Shown: positions 12,935 to 23,235 of the stretch, piece after piece | Layout: each line of letters opens with the position of its first letter | Numbering within the stretch: position 1 is the stretch's first letter | Assembly: GCA_905221605.1 (NCBI GenBank) | Contig: CAJNDS010000199.1 | Location: forward strand, 62,001-126,000 | DNA: 64,000 nt | Direction of reading: 5' to 3' | From: Symbiodinium natans | Taxonomy: Eukaryota > Sar > Dinophyceae > Suessiales > Symbiodiniaceae | The notes under the pieces: generated by a model | Databases searched by the model: none | Told to the model about the DNA's origin: nothing | The model's input: only the letters and a program-made list of their open reading frames with translations | Translations under genes and position numbers: made by a program

Positions 12935-13185
12935 CGATGCACTGCACTGGCAACGCGGACGTTCTTATGTGCGGGCATGGATGCTCGCGTGAATGGATGC
13001 ATTGAGCAGCTGGCTCAGACATTCTTGTCGCGGGCTCTGGTGCCACTGGTAGCACGGACGCTCGTCGTCGGGGCATGGAGGTTCTGACGCTCGTATCGTG
13101 CGGGCAGGGATGCTCTGGTGAACGGATGCACTGGCAGCATGGACGTTCTTATTGTGCTGGCAAGGGTGCTCTGGTGACCCTATTG
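12935..13185. repeat. degenerate tandem repeat of about 60 bp
   Basis: Blocks such as GGATGCACTGGCA, GGACGTTCTTAT, GTGCGGGCA and GGATGCTC recur in the same order three to four times with many changes. Confidence 0.6.
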
Positions 13186-13618
13186 AGCATGGCAGGACTC
13201 TGCCAAATTGCCAAATGAACAACGCGAAGCGCAGACTGAATCCATAAACGTGAGCTACCCAGAAGTATCAGCGTAAACAGTCCTGTCTGGAAGAGTCATT
13301 GAAGAGGCTCCTCTCCCCCAGAGTAAGCTAACATGGCCATGGGATGCAAAGCTTGCAAATTGTGCGAGAAACCGAAAGCGACCTTCCCCTGGAACTGTGA
13401 AAACAGGTTTCAAAGTACACGGGCGGGTACGCGCCGCAGTCCAACTACGCGTATGTGAGCATTTTGGGCCTTACTATGTAACCGCGTGTCCCGGAACTTG
13501 TCGGTCGGAACCTCGCGGTAGCTTCCGCGGGTCCTCTTTCCAGTCACCTTACGTGTGACGGGGCTGGGCTGTGGGTGCTGGATGTGAGGGGGAGGCTTTT
13601 AAAGATGAAAATGCCTTC

Positions 13619-13915
13619 TCAAGCATATTGCATCGTGCACATGATTGGCAATGCAGAGAGGTGTGTTGACAGAGAGGCTGGCTGCTTGGAGCAGAGACAT
13701 GCCAATAAAGTTGCGAGCAGAAGAGGCTCCAACCAAGCGAAGTCGTGTCCTGAGCGGACGGGCGACTGCTGCAAGTGGAAGAAACAGCTGGCATGCAATT
13801 CCAGAAAGGCCCATCTCATATTTCTCACGCCATATCTGAGCTTCCTGGCACATCGAACCAGGTCGTGTCCGAGCTCAGCTCCCAACGTCGTCGCGCTTGC
13901 CAAACCACCCATCAT
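13619..13915 (-). CDS. possible exon, unknown
   Basis: A minus frame contains ASATTLGAELGHDLVRCA and a Leu-rich stretch (LEPLLLATLLACLC). A second minus frame over the same bases is equally open, so frame choice is unsure. No family match. Confidence 0.2.
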   Translation of the reverse strand: MMGGLASATTLGAELGHDLVRCARKLRYGVRNMRWAFLELHASCFFHLQQSPVRSGHDFAWLEPLLLATLLACLCSKQPASLSTHLSALPIMCTMQYA

Positions 13916-14488
13916 CTAGCACCAGAAGCCTGAGCTCCGGAACTCCTTCTACTATAACATACTATAACCCCTTTACATCCTAAACGAAAGGAAGCAGGCA
14001 TCAGCAATCTCAAGGTTACCACATTTACCACAAATCAGCACCCCATTTCAGCTCCGGGGCTCGACGCCAACCTGCTTAGCAGGGCGTGCCTGACGCAAGG
14101 CCGGAATGCTCTTAAAACATGCGGGATCCAACGATGTCAGGTTATCGGGAGAGGTCGCACTGCTCGATTTGGCTTGGCCAATGAGGCGTCTGCGAGCCTC
14201 TGCACCCTCAAGCCCTGTGTTACCCCCAAAACCCCGCCAGCTCCAGGATCTTGTCATGGTAAACCTTCGCTTTGTCGCAGTCACTCATTAATCAGAGTTC
14301 ATTGTCGTCTGAGACGTCTAAGGGTCCAGCTTCAAAGTATAAGGCCTCCCATGTGTTGATCAGGACGGGGCAAATGAGGTTCCGCCAGCGCGGTGCAATG
14401 AGCCTCTGACAAACTGACCAAAGCCTTAAAGCACGTTGAGGAATAGCGTTGCTGGCTACGCCTTTCGCCCAAGAGCCGGTGGAAGGTG
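13916..14488. other. no recognisable gene
   Basis: Nothing supportable seen. Confidence 0.35.
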
Positions 14489-15258
14489 CTAGTCATGTCG
14501 CCGAGTCCTGCATTTAAAGTCGATCAATGTTGGGTGCTTTCTGACAAGGGCACTGAAGGGCGGCTGCACGCAACCAGCTCGGCAAAGAACGTGAAATATG
14601 AGTTCACCACTGTAGCCACTAGCAGCTAGCAACTGGCCTTTGTCAGAGAAGACGCAGACACACTCAGGGGACTCAAACGTCTCCTGCACACCTGCACAGC
14701 GACGGAGAGATTCTGGAGACGTGTTGGGAACTCGAGATACACACCAACCGCGCAGAAACTGAGCCACAATCTGTGTCAGCTTGGAAACGGATTTCAGACA
14801 AGCACTGCGTAACTCGTCGAGCGATATGGGGCTTGGACGCAAATCCCAGTTGAAGTGCGTGTTGCTGAGACCTGGCAGCGGCTTGAGGCATCAAATCTCC
14901 GACGAAAAGCATGCCATGCTGGCCTGAGGGCGTCAACCCATCAGGATGGTTCTTATGAATGTCCCCAGAGGTGGATTTCAAATCAGCAAAACTATCCATA
15001 CTCCCCTCGCCCAAGCCAAGCTTTAGTGTCTCTCGACATTGCTACAGATCCAGCCCCCTTTATACACGACATAGAGAATGTGCAACCAAGCACTTCCAGA
15101 ATGTGACCGTCAACGTGACGGGAGACCCACATTGACTCGGACGCATCCCGTCTGGCTCTGCTCCACCTGAAAATTCGTGTGCACTCATGGCATTGGCAAT
15201 AGGTACGTACAAGCGGAAAATTGCTCGGGGATGCTTGGGCCATCTCTGCGACAGACAT
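14489..15258 (-). CDS. possible exon cluster, unknown
   Basis: Three neighbouring minus frames look protein-like: about 15000-15200 (contains DGHILEVLGCTFSMS), about 14870-14995 (contains MDSFADLKSTSGDIHKN) and about 14570-14842 (contains SLDELRSACLKSVSKL and VCVFSDKGQLLAAS). Donor GTCTCAGC near 14873 and several alternative donors in the last piece make the joins uncertain. I cannot name a family. Treat it as a likely gene with unresolved structure. Confidence 0.35.
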
Positions 15259-15460
15259 GAGCTGCCTCCATCAGCCAATTTCCAGAGTAGAGCAAGCAAA
15301 AGCCCCAGCACTGCCTCACAGGCACCACTCCATGGCACGAACTTTTCATATCCAACTCACCTCAGTCCCGGCCGTGCCCGTCTAAATTTCTCACCTGCAG
15401 GCCCCCTTTTCGTTCAATACTTTTTCCCCACCTTCGGTGTGGGGTTGTTAGATTTTAAAC

Positions 15461-15720
15461 TCAACTCTTCTCCTCGCCCGGAACTCTTCTCCTCGCCCGG
15501 TCTACTCCTAGAGACTTTCTCAGAGACTCGCCCAACCCCAGAGACGGAGTGACTCTGGAGTGCCCAACCCCAGAGACTCCCTGGAGTGCCCAACCCCAGA
15601 GCCTCCCTGAAGGTGGGGAGGTTCGAAGTAAAATACTTATTTTTGGACCTTCTCGAAAACCCCTACAACCGTAGGGGCCGAGGCCGGGCCGGGGGCCGGG
15701 CCGAGGCCGGGGCCGAGGCG
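15461..15720. repeat. short tandem duplications, GC-rich
   Basis: CTCTTCTCCTCGCCCGG occurs twice (about 15465-15500). A block built on GGAGTGCCCAACCCCAGAG is repeated twice (about 15541-15605). A CCGGGGCCGAGG low-complexity run follows at about 15676-15720. Confidence 0.7.
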
Positions 15721-16099
15721 GTCGACAATTGCCGGGCCCACGATGTGAAGTACAAGACGAGCTCATCTCTCGGAGAAAAAAACAGAACAAAGGCGCAAAG
15801 AAGGCTACCCGACGTCCCGACAGTCGCCCCTTTAAAAGTCCTACAGCTGTGCATGTCCCACAGTTCCTCAACATCGAAGGCTGCAGGCCAAGGTGCCCAG
15901 AGCTCTCGGAGGGGGGTCCCGCTGAAAGAACCTTGCAAGTTGTCTCGAGGGAGGCTCACACATGGAGATTACTGGAATGCCTGCCACAGATGCGGATGTG
16001 GAAAGACAACAATCTTCGGCTGTGCTCTGCTCATGAATGACCACGATCTTGCTTGAGCGACAAAGTCGTGTTATTCCAACGGTTGTTAATTTGGGCCAA

Positions 16100-16507
16100 T
16101 CCAACCTTTAACCCCTTGCCAGTGCGCAAAAACCGAGGCCAGGACTGCAAAAGGATTCGTCTGATGGGAAGACACCCCGCGGTTGCTGCCGAGATGGACC
16201 GTGCCCTCCTGGAGCCTGGCTTCCGATTGCTGTGAGCAGCGTACCCCTGACAAAAAGATTGCGAAAGACCTCTGAAAGGAGAGAGATGGAGAGAGCATTG
16301 CAGCGTTGCAGCGATGAGCTTCCGCTCCTGCGCGTTGTGATTTGCCGCTCGCAGGCCCAGCTCCCGTGCAGCGACAGAAGGTGCCAGTCGTTCGTGAGGA
16401 AATCGAAGGTGCCAGACCTCGGTTGAAAACGCCGTCTTGATTTGGTCAGGACAATACAGGGGCATTTTCAGAATTTTAAGGTCCTCCACGTTTCGGCACT
16501 CAGGCAG
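16100..16507 (-). CDS. two exons of an unknown protein
   Basis: Exon 16313-16507 follows a strong acceptor (GCTTTCTCACACAG) and encodes 65 codons in phase 0, including VEDLKILKMPLYCPDQIK and RLAPSVAARELGLRAAN. It can end at a GC donor (GCTGCA). The next acceptor, CTCTCTCCTTTCAG, opens an exon at 16271 in phase 0 (starts RSFAIFLSGVRCSQQ) whose 3' end I could not fix. Phases match across this GC-AG intron. Reading straight through upstream of 16507 gives an apparent transmembrane helix, which I interpret as the T-rich intron end. No family recognised. Confidence 0.45.
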
Positions 16508-16614
16508 CTGTGTGAGAAAGCGAACAGGCATGGATACCATGACGAATCCAATCCCAAAGCCCAAGCCCCAGAGAACCAAAACCATCTTCTTACAGGAGCC
16601 CTGCGCAGCTTGTC

Positions 16615-16965
16615 TCAGCAAGGCACATGCACTTCATCAGGTCCACGCCGCCCATGCCCAGCCGGGAGCTGTTCTTCACAACCTTGCCAAGCCAGGGCAT
16701 CGGCAAGGACAGGTGGCATCATGACATCTTCATCTAAAAACTCGATGTTCAGCTCAGCAGCAACTCGCCGGCTCACGGCTGAGAGCCCCGGAAAGACCGT
16801 GTAAATCAGCTGAACCTGGACCGGCCGGCAGCTCCACTGCAGGATGCACACAGAAGCTCTCAACGTTGCCAATAAACATAGGAAGCACAACGAAGCCCTG
16901 CAACTGACACGACTCTCATCAAGACATATCAAGACCGCACTAGACCGCGCCCCTGCTTCAGTCAA
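16615..16965 (-). CDS. possible upstream exons of the 16.3-kb gene
   Basis: Minus frames contain AVSRRVAAELNIEFLDED (about 16710-16790) and, in another frame, NSSRLGMGGVDLMKC (about 16600-16690). Both look like protein, but the join between them and to the 16507 exon does not keep phase in any model I tried. Structure unresolved. Confidence 0.3.
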   Translation of the reverse strand: MTEAGARSSAVLICLDESRVSCRASLCFLCLLATLRASVCILQWSCRPVQVQLIYTVFPGLSAVSRRVAAELNIEFLDEDVMMPPVLADALAWQGCEEQLPAGHGRRGPDEVHVPC

Positions 16966-17133
16966 TAGTCAGCGTCTCTCTGGCCTTGACCTCAGTGTAT
17001 GTGTCGATCATATCCTTGGTATGCTGTGCCCAACAGCAACAAGATCTTTCATCCATCAGCAACTAGAAGTGCTCCAAAAACTGAAAGCGCTAGGGTTGGA
17101 GCGATGATCAGTGTCTGGGCACCCTGCAAAGGC

Positions 17134-17284
17134 TTAAAGGAGGCTTTCCACGACTGACAGATGTTTGGGCGGCACCGAGTTCCTACTCAAGGAGTCATTG
17201 GCTTTTGCTACATGAGTGGCCTCGGGATTGTGAGCACCCAGCAGTGGCAGTCCCGACATGGACGGCAGCATGCCGGGCATGACC
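17134..17284 (-). CDS. C-terminal exon, unknown protein
   Basis: A clear acceptor (CTGCTTGTTTGCAG) ends at 17285. One base completes the previous codon, then 49 codons run to a TAA at 17134-17136 (contains VMPGMLPSMSGLPLLG and ends SVVESLL). Third positions are mostly G or C. It marks the 3' end of a minus-strand gene whose earlier exons, probably in 17.3-17.9 kb, I could not resolve. No family recognised. Confidence 0.45.
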
Positions 17285-18678
17285 CTGCAAACAAGCAGAT
17301 ATGCGAAACAAACACGAGCTGTTGAACTGTTGGGAGCCTTTGAGATCATTGAGAACCTTTCGGAACCCCTTCACTCGTGGTCTCTTGGCTCGGTTCGTGA
17401 CACGACAGTGTATGTCAGCGCAGTGTCACAGCTTTGTTGATGTTGAACAGACCCGAACTCTTGCATCCAGAACAAAGGCAAACCTGCAACCCACAACAAA
17501 TCTCCCCTACACCCCTGCAGCTGGCAAGAAGATGTCTTCACTTTCGCCAGGCGCACCTATGGCGTTGGTACCTTAGCTACAGCCAGCAACTTGAAACTCT
17601 GAGGTGTCGGTGCGCTCAGTTGTTGCACTGGGTGTTCTGAGGCCTGCACACAAGCGGAAGTAGCCTGGAACCGTCCTGAACACCCCGGGATTGGAGCATT
17701 GCGTTGGTGCCACATGGGCATTCAACTCAGCATGGCTTCTGGCTTGTTGCCGGAGCGGTTGGTAGAAGGAGGAAGAATCTGGCTGCCGCTGGCTACCGCA
17801 GGTAGTTTGGTCCTTGCGGAAGCAAATGTCCAAGCTCGGCGTGCCTAAGAAAGCGAATGACGGCTGACGTAGCAAAATGGAAAACCCTCCATCGCCGAGC
17901 ACTCAGAGACAGCTGGGCCGTCTGCGGAAGTCCCCTGTGCCGAACTCGGAGACCTCACACAGCCGGGCTATGCATGTGCAAGTATGTGCGTGAGAATGTT
18001 GTGTATGCTCAGTGGGAAAATTCAACAGCTGCCCTGCACACTGTTTTAACTCGCTGCTTGTCCTGCTGCCAAGCAGTTCTCCGAGAAGCACGCTTCACAT
18101 CGGGATATCGGTTCATCTACCTAAATGAGTTGCAAGTGCATCACTAAAGCATGCTTTCGGAACGATCATTTGCGTTTCAAAGCCACCGCCGGACGTTGTC
18201 CTTGCGTCGCTTCGCAGTGAAGCTGAGCAATCCCCTTGCACAAGGGATTTGCTGCTGCTAGCATGCATTGCAGCACCTATACTTTATCGAACTATACAAA
18301 TGTCATGCCACTCTGCTACTCTAGCCTCTTAGAGCCATCTATCCATCCTGCTTTTGCTTTCAAGATTCAGATTGCTCTGCCTCGCTGGCAAACATTAACA
18401 TTAACTGCCCGGCCGGCTTGAAAGAACATCTTTGAGCGTTGATTGGCAGCCAGTCTCTGGTCGACCAGTCAAGACGTCTCACGGCCAACTGCCAAACCAA
18501 GCCGAATCCGCCTCCGCGCAGTCTGCGGCAGCGCTTCTTCACATCTGTAGCTGTCCAGGAGCTTGCTCCGTGCCTTCGCAGAAACTGACCAAGGATCCAA
18601 GAACATCCAGGAAAGAAGAGAGCAGATTGCATGCAGCTTGCATGCAGCCCAGCCTTGCACACTCTGATCACGCCTTAC
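17285..18678. other. no firmly recognisable exon
   Basis: Possible exon fragments on the minus strand near 17600-17880 (contains SNPGVFRTVPGYFRLC) and 18500-18600 (contains FLRRHGASSWTATDV, after acceptor CTTGGTCAG). Neither has two good edges. Confidence 0.3.
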
Positions 18679-19197
18679 TTTCACTGCCTTTGCTTTTCCT
18701 TTCACCTTCTTTGCTTTAGACTTTCGTGCTGTAACCTCCAAGGCTAGTGCTCGTCCATCCAGCTCTGGCTCATCTTCGCTCCATGCTGCCACAGGGTCCT
18801 CTGTGCTGTCGTTTCCCAAGCTGCCATCGGGTTCTTGTGCGCCCAGGTTCTCCTTTGATCCCTCTTCCGCTGCCTCATGCACATCTGCTGTATCTGCTGT
18901 ATCTACCTCTTCTTGCGGCTCTTGTCCTTCTTGTCTCCTCGGAGGCTCAGAAGAAAGGATCCGATTGATACAAGACACCTGCCTCGTGATCCAAATTCGG
19001 CGGTGCGAAAGCCGAGGCACTCCAACTTCCTGTCTGACCGGCTTTTCTTCAGAACTTTCTTTCCCTTTTTCCGTTTATGTTCCTTCTCCTCCTTGTCCTC
19101 ACATTCGTGTGGCTCTGTTGATGCGGCCTTTGCGCTATCCTCCTCGGCTGCAGGCAGTGTCGCTTGTTTCTTCCTCGTCTCGGCCTTGGGGGCCGAC
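18679..19197 (-). CDS. Lys/Glu-rich low-complexity protein (two exons)
   Basis: Exon 19022-19197 (about 58 codons) is strongly charged, with alternating Lys and Glu (contains ECEDKEEKEHKRKKGKK). Exon 18679-18945 (89 codons, phase 0) is acidic at first (contains QEPQEEVDTADTADVH), turns basic at the end (KSKAKKVKGKAKAVK) and stops at a clean GTAAGG donor after TTTCTTCTGAG at its start. The two are on the same strand and about 75 bases apart, but the phase of the first donor is not settled. The composition is typical of nuclear or RNA-associated disordered proteins. That is a composition argument, not a family match. It may continue upstream to about 19.26 kb. Confidence 0.5.
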
Positions 19198-19738
19198 CTC
19201 AGCTGTAGGACTCGTCTGGTCGCTCAGCCTGCGTTGGGTTCGCCTTTCTGCAATCCTGCACAACAAAATGCGGCCTCTTCGGGAAAAGAGGCCCTAAAAC
19301 ATTGGTCAAGGCTCTGGGCTTTTTGTGAGGCCTTTGCCGAAGAAGTCTTCGCTTTGAGGTTGATTTGCACCGCGGGACTTCCTAGCACAGGAGAATCGCG
19401 CGACCTGATTCGCCACTTGGTGGACCTCATCTGGACTTGAGGTTGCGTGAAAACCCCCTATCCCGGAAGATATCCCTGAATTATGTCATCGCTCTTGTTT
19501 ACTCTTATCGTTTTCTCGAGTTTTCGCATTACTCTGAACGTTATCGTTCTTTTACTCTTATCGTTTTATCGAGCAATACGCACATCTGATCATCTCGGGG
19601 AGCTTCTCTTTACTTTTCATACCGGGGGTTTTTATCATCCCTCACTTGCACCGCGTGGCCCACGGAAGTAGCATGCTTTGCCAACCCCCATCCACCCCAC
19701 CAGCTCTTTACTACTGAAACCAGCCGTGAGCCACATAC

Positions 19739-22230
19739 CCAGGTCGCGTGGTCCACTAGGAAGGAAGACAGTGCTGGACCGATTCGACGCGGCCACGTTT
19801 CGGAGAGTCTCGAAGTACCTCACAATCTCAAGGCCAGCCGCTAGCCATCCCTCCAAATTCACCGAAAGCAGTCCAAGCTGTGCTTTGTCAAGTTGCTGTG
19901 TAATCAGCATGAGATCAGAGATCTCCTCAATCGACAGAGTCTCACCCGACCCATGTGTGATCGATTCCTAAGCTTCTTCACCATCAAGAGCTGACGGCAA
20001 ACATTCATTGAAATGCTATGATCGAAGTCAGCAACAAGAGGCATCGTCAAGCAACAAAGCATAGCTTCTTGCAGCTCGCATGCTCTCAACCCGTCGATGA
20101 TGGCTCGACGCTGTCGTGCAATGCCTTCACCCTGCAAGCATCACATTGGCCTAGAAGCGACGATGTTCCCTCCGCAGTGTAATTTGTTCGCGGGTATTCC
20201 ACACAGCTCTGAACTATTTTTGGATAGCCGTTTCCGGATTGCACCCATCTCGCTTGGAATACGACATGCCAGCAGCACCATGCGAAACGGCAACTTCATT
20301 TACACCTGATGTGACTGCGGTGAAGTGTGCCTGCAGCTGTGCGGCATCGGCCGCTGCTTCAGCAGCCTTGACTAGCTTGATCTTCTCGGCCTGATGCAGG
20401 GCTGGATTCCAACCAAATCACAGTTCGATGTTGCTTCAGTGGTGCAAGGGCTAGTGGCTATTGTGTTGGTGGAGCCTCAGCAGCCATGTGGGTAGCATCC
20501 CGCAAGCCTAGGTCACACTGGCGGCTACAGATGCTTCGAGGCGTCTTGCAACATCCACTCTTTCCGAGGCGCGCTTTTGCTTGTTGATCTCCTTATCAAG
20601 TAATTGAAAGTGAAGCCCCCTGACCATAACGAGAAAATGTGCCAACATGTCGAGGCCAGCGCGTTCATGGACGCCACGACTTCCGAATGCGGCATCACCT
20701 GCTGAGACATGCCCTCAATTCGCATATGCATGGACAGATTGGCTCCGGCCTCTGTTACTAAAGCCTTGGTGATGGAAAAGCCGAAATTGATCATCTCCTG
20801 AAGTCTCGATGCACCGAGGCAATGAACGCACGTAACAACAACATGAAGTAAAGTCCTGTACAAGCTTCTTCTGCACGGCATCGGAGACGTCCTCCTCTTG
20901 CAGGAGTACGAGCAGAAAATCATGATTCCTATTTCCCTCCACCGTAAGAGCTAACCCTAAACCCCCAAGTAAGACCGAAGACCCCAACTTGTCTAAACAT
21001 TGCCAGCCCGACCTTCTTCTCGAAAGCCTCGTCCAGTGTCATCTGCGGGACGTGCGAGCGCACCACGTCCTTGTCAGAGCAAAAAGTTTCCAAACCTATC
21101 AGCCGCGTTCACCCTGATGCTACTGGTACTACCTACGGTTAAGCCAAGCAGCGGCAACATAAGACTCGACTTGCACATTCACATTGTCCAATTTGTACAT
21201 CGCCTCAGTGCATTGTCTTTCTCTGCTGGGCAGCAGTTTCAATGGAGTGGTCGGAAGCTCTTCGGACAGGCTGCAAGCTCTGTGTATTCGGGCATCACCG
21301 CCTGCTGCACGGCAACCTTCACATGGACGAAGACATCGTCCTGGTCCGAAGACATACCACATGGGAAGCATGGAGCCATAGTGTTGGGGGATGTTGGGGG
21401 CGATGCTGACCAAAAAGTCGTATTGCAGGGCGAGGCCTCGCACCGCAGGAGCTCCAAGAAGCTCAGGTATCCACCGCCTCTTGCTCCTCCAGCCCCGGCC
21501 TTTTGCGTGACCCCCCTCTTGTTTTCTGTTCTTTTCTTTTTGCGTCTGGAATCGGACCGTATGCCAGGACCCAGGAGCAGGGGGCAGTTCGGGTCGAGCA
21601 TAGGGAACGTGCCAACGATCGGTTTCCGCATGTTTCCGCCATACAGATTATCTACGTCGGCTGCTTTCAACATGTGCACCTTGCCAGCTTGTGAGGCTCC
21701 TCTTGGGCAAAGGCGACCCCCGGCCGAGGCGTTTCGCGTAGCTTTGAAACAGCTGATGGTCACTGATGGTCCTTGGTCTTTGTGGATACCGTCACGAAGT
21801 GCTGCTCAGTTCTGGCCGTGATAGAACGCAACCCGACGCAGAGTCCTTACAGAGATGGTGAAGATTAATTAAGTTAGCCCATGGACAGTCGCTGGCAGGA
21901 AACAACCCTCAAGTATAATGAATGCCTTGAAACCTAAGCTCCCATCAAGCCCCAGCCCTCCTTTCGACCTGAAACTCTTCGTGCGCATGTCAGGTAAAGA
22001 CCTCTTAGGGTCAGGAGCATGTTGCAAGAACCCACGACTAGGTTTCAAGCCCGGCATGAATCTGGCAGAAACCTTCATCACAACCCATGCAGCCTGCTGA
22101 GTGGTGCTCTATTACCTTAAGAACGCGCTTCTTGCCTGGCACAAGCTTCCGCAGCAGTCCAGACCAACTGCTGCTAAACCTGGCTCCAAGATGTGCGAAA
22201 AGCCCCCGAACTTTTCGACGGCAAAGTAAC
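19739..22230 (-). CDS. SPFH/Band-7 protein, plant HIR-type
   Basis: Hypersensitive-induced-reaction-like member of the stomatin/prohibitin (SPFH) family, which scaffolds membrane microdomains. Exons in order: 22180-22230 (EKFGGFSHILEPG), 21772-21804 (ends STKTK), 21275-21340 (DDVFVHVKVAVQQAV), 21153-21203 (AMYKLDNVNVQVESYVA), 21013-21069 (DVVRSHVPQMTLDEAFEKK), 20856-20894, 20750-20797 (FGFSITKALVTE), 20663-20698, about 20559-20591 (EINKQKRASER), 20331-20390 (AEKIKLVKAAEAAAD), 20084-20131 (GEGIARQRRAIIDGLR), 19897-19967 and 19739-19818 (YFETLRNVAASNRSSTVF). Joined, they follow HIR proteins almost residue for residue in length. Resolved donors: seven GC, two GA, one GT. The 22.2-21.8 kb join, the 20559 end and the last residues are unresolved. 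Confidence 0.87.
20798..20855 (-). other. GA-AG intron, 58 nt, in SPFH gene
   Basis: Exon ends ...GTACAG and the intron begins GACTTT. It ends ACTTCAG before GAGATG. A GT donor six bases earlier would delete two residues. With the GA donor the spacing between AVQKKL and GFSI equals that of HIR proteins. Phase 0. Confidence 0.75.
21341..21771 (-). other. GA-AG intron, 431 nt, in SPFH gene
   Basis: Exon ends ACCAAG, intron begins GACCAT and ends GGACCAG before GACGATG. Splicing restores the family motif TKTKDxVFV exactly, in phase 0. Confidence 0.8.
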
Positions 22231-23235
22231 CTCGACACCAGCGAGGCCTACCATTTACTCTCCCCACATGAATGCTCACGGAACTTCTGAGTAAGCAGGC
22301 CTTAAACACGACGTGCTATGAGAACACCAACATACACCAACTAAGCGACATGCCCAAAGACTGACTCAAATGCCACGTATGCCACGCAATGCCACGTATC
22401 ATGCAGCCTATCCGATGTAAAGCATCTTGACTTTGAGCGCAGCAGGGCTGGAAGCACTCGTCTGAACTTTGTCAAGGCACGGTCCTGCGGAACCGTCACC
22501 AAGCAGTTTGTGCCGGGCAGACACCCCCTGGCCAGGGGCACAGGACATGCACACCCCAAAGAACCCAAATGTCCAGAGTCACAGAGAATCACGGCTGGCC
22601 TTTCCACCCTGTGCATAGCATGCTTCCCTCTCACCGACTCTTCTTCGGAGTCATGAGATGGACATGCCTTCTACGCGGTGCTGAGGCACGGCGACATGAT
22701 GCGAAATGCAGAGCGAGCAAACATCCAGCGCAGAGTAGGCAGGACTCATGACGGAGGTCATCAACACCTTCGATGAAAAATGCATGCTTTGCAGTCCTTT
22801 TTGCAAGGCTTCTGAGCATGCACTCTATGGTGAAACAAGCTCGAGATTTATGGGATGCTCTACGAAACTCATTCATGAATCTCAAGCATCTACGTTATGC
22901 GAATCTGGAGACGCCGCTGTCTAGTCATTTTCGCGAACCGTTCAGCTTGAAGATTTCGTTCTGCCTTGCAAGGCATTGTGCTGAGAGTCGCTAACTGCCT
23001 TTGGACACGGTGAGACGGCTCGGCAGCCTCTGCCTGCACGCCTGTGTCTTCTCAGACATCGAGCTCAGATTGCGGAAGCAAGACAGCGTATGTTAACCGA
23101 AACTTGGCTTGCAAGCCCTCATCGGCAAAATCTCGATGCGGCATTTTGTGAAACACCAAAGGATCCTTCACTGGTTTTCCTTGGACCGAGAAGTCTCATG
23201 CAAGAACTCTCGCCTGCTATGAACCTGGAACCTGC
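22231..23235. other. intergenic, no firm gene
   Basis: Promoter or 5' region of the SPFH gene and 3' flank of the calmodulin-like gene. Nothing else recognised. Confidence 0.4.

Noticed and set aside
13845-13880. tRNA-like B-box (GGTTCGATG on minus)
   Set aside because: No A-box or cloverleaf stems at the right distance.
16031-16621. 196-codon minus open frame as one membrane protein
   Set aside because: The apparent transmembrane helix is best explained as the T-rich end of an intron, since a strong acceptor sits at 16508 and the exon after it stands alone.
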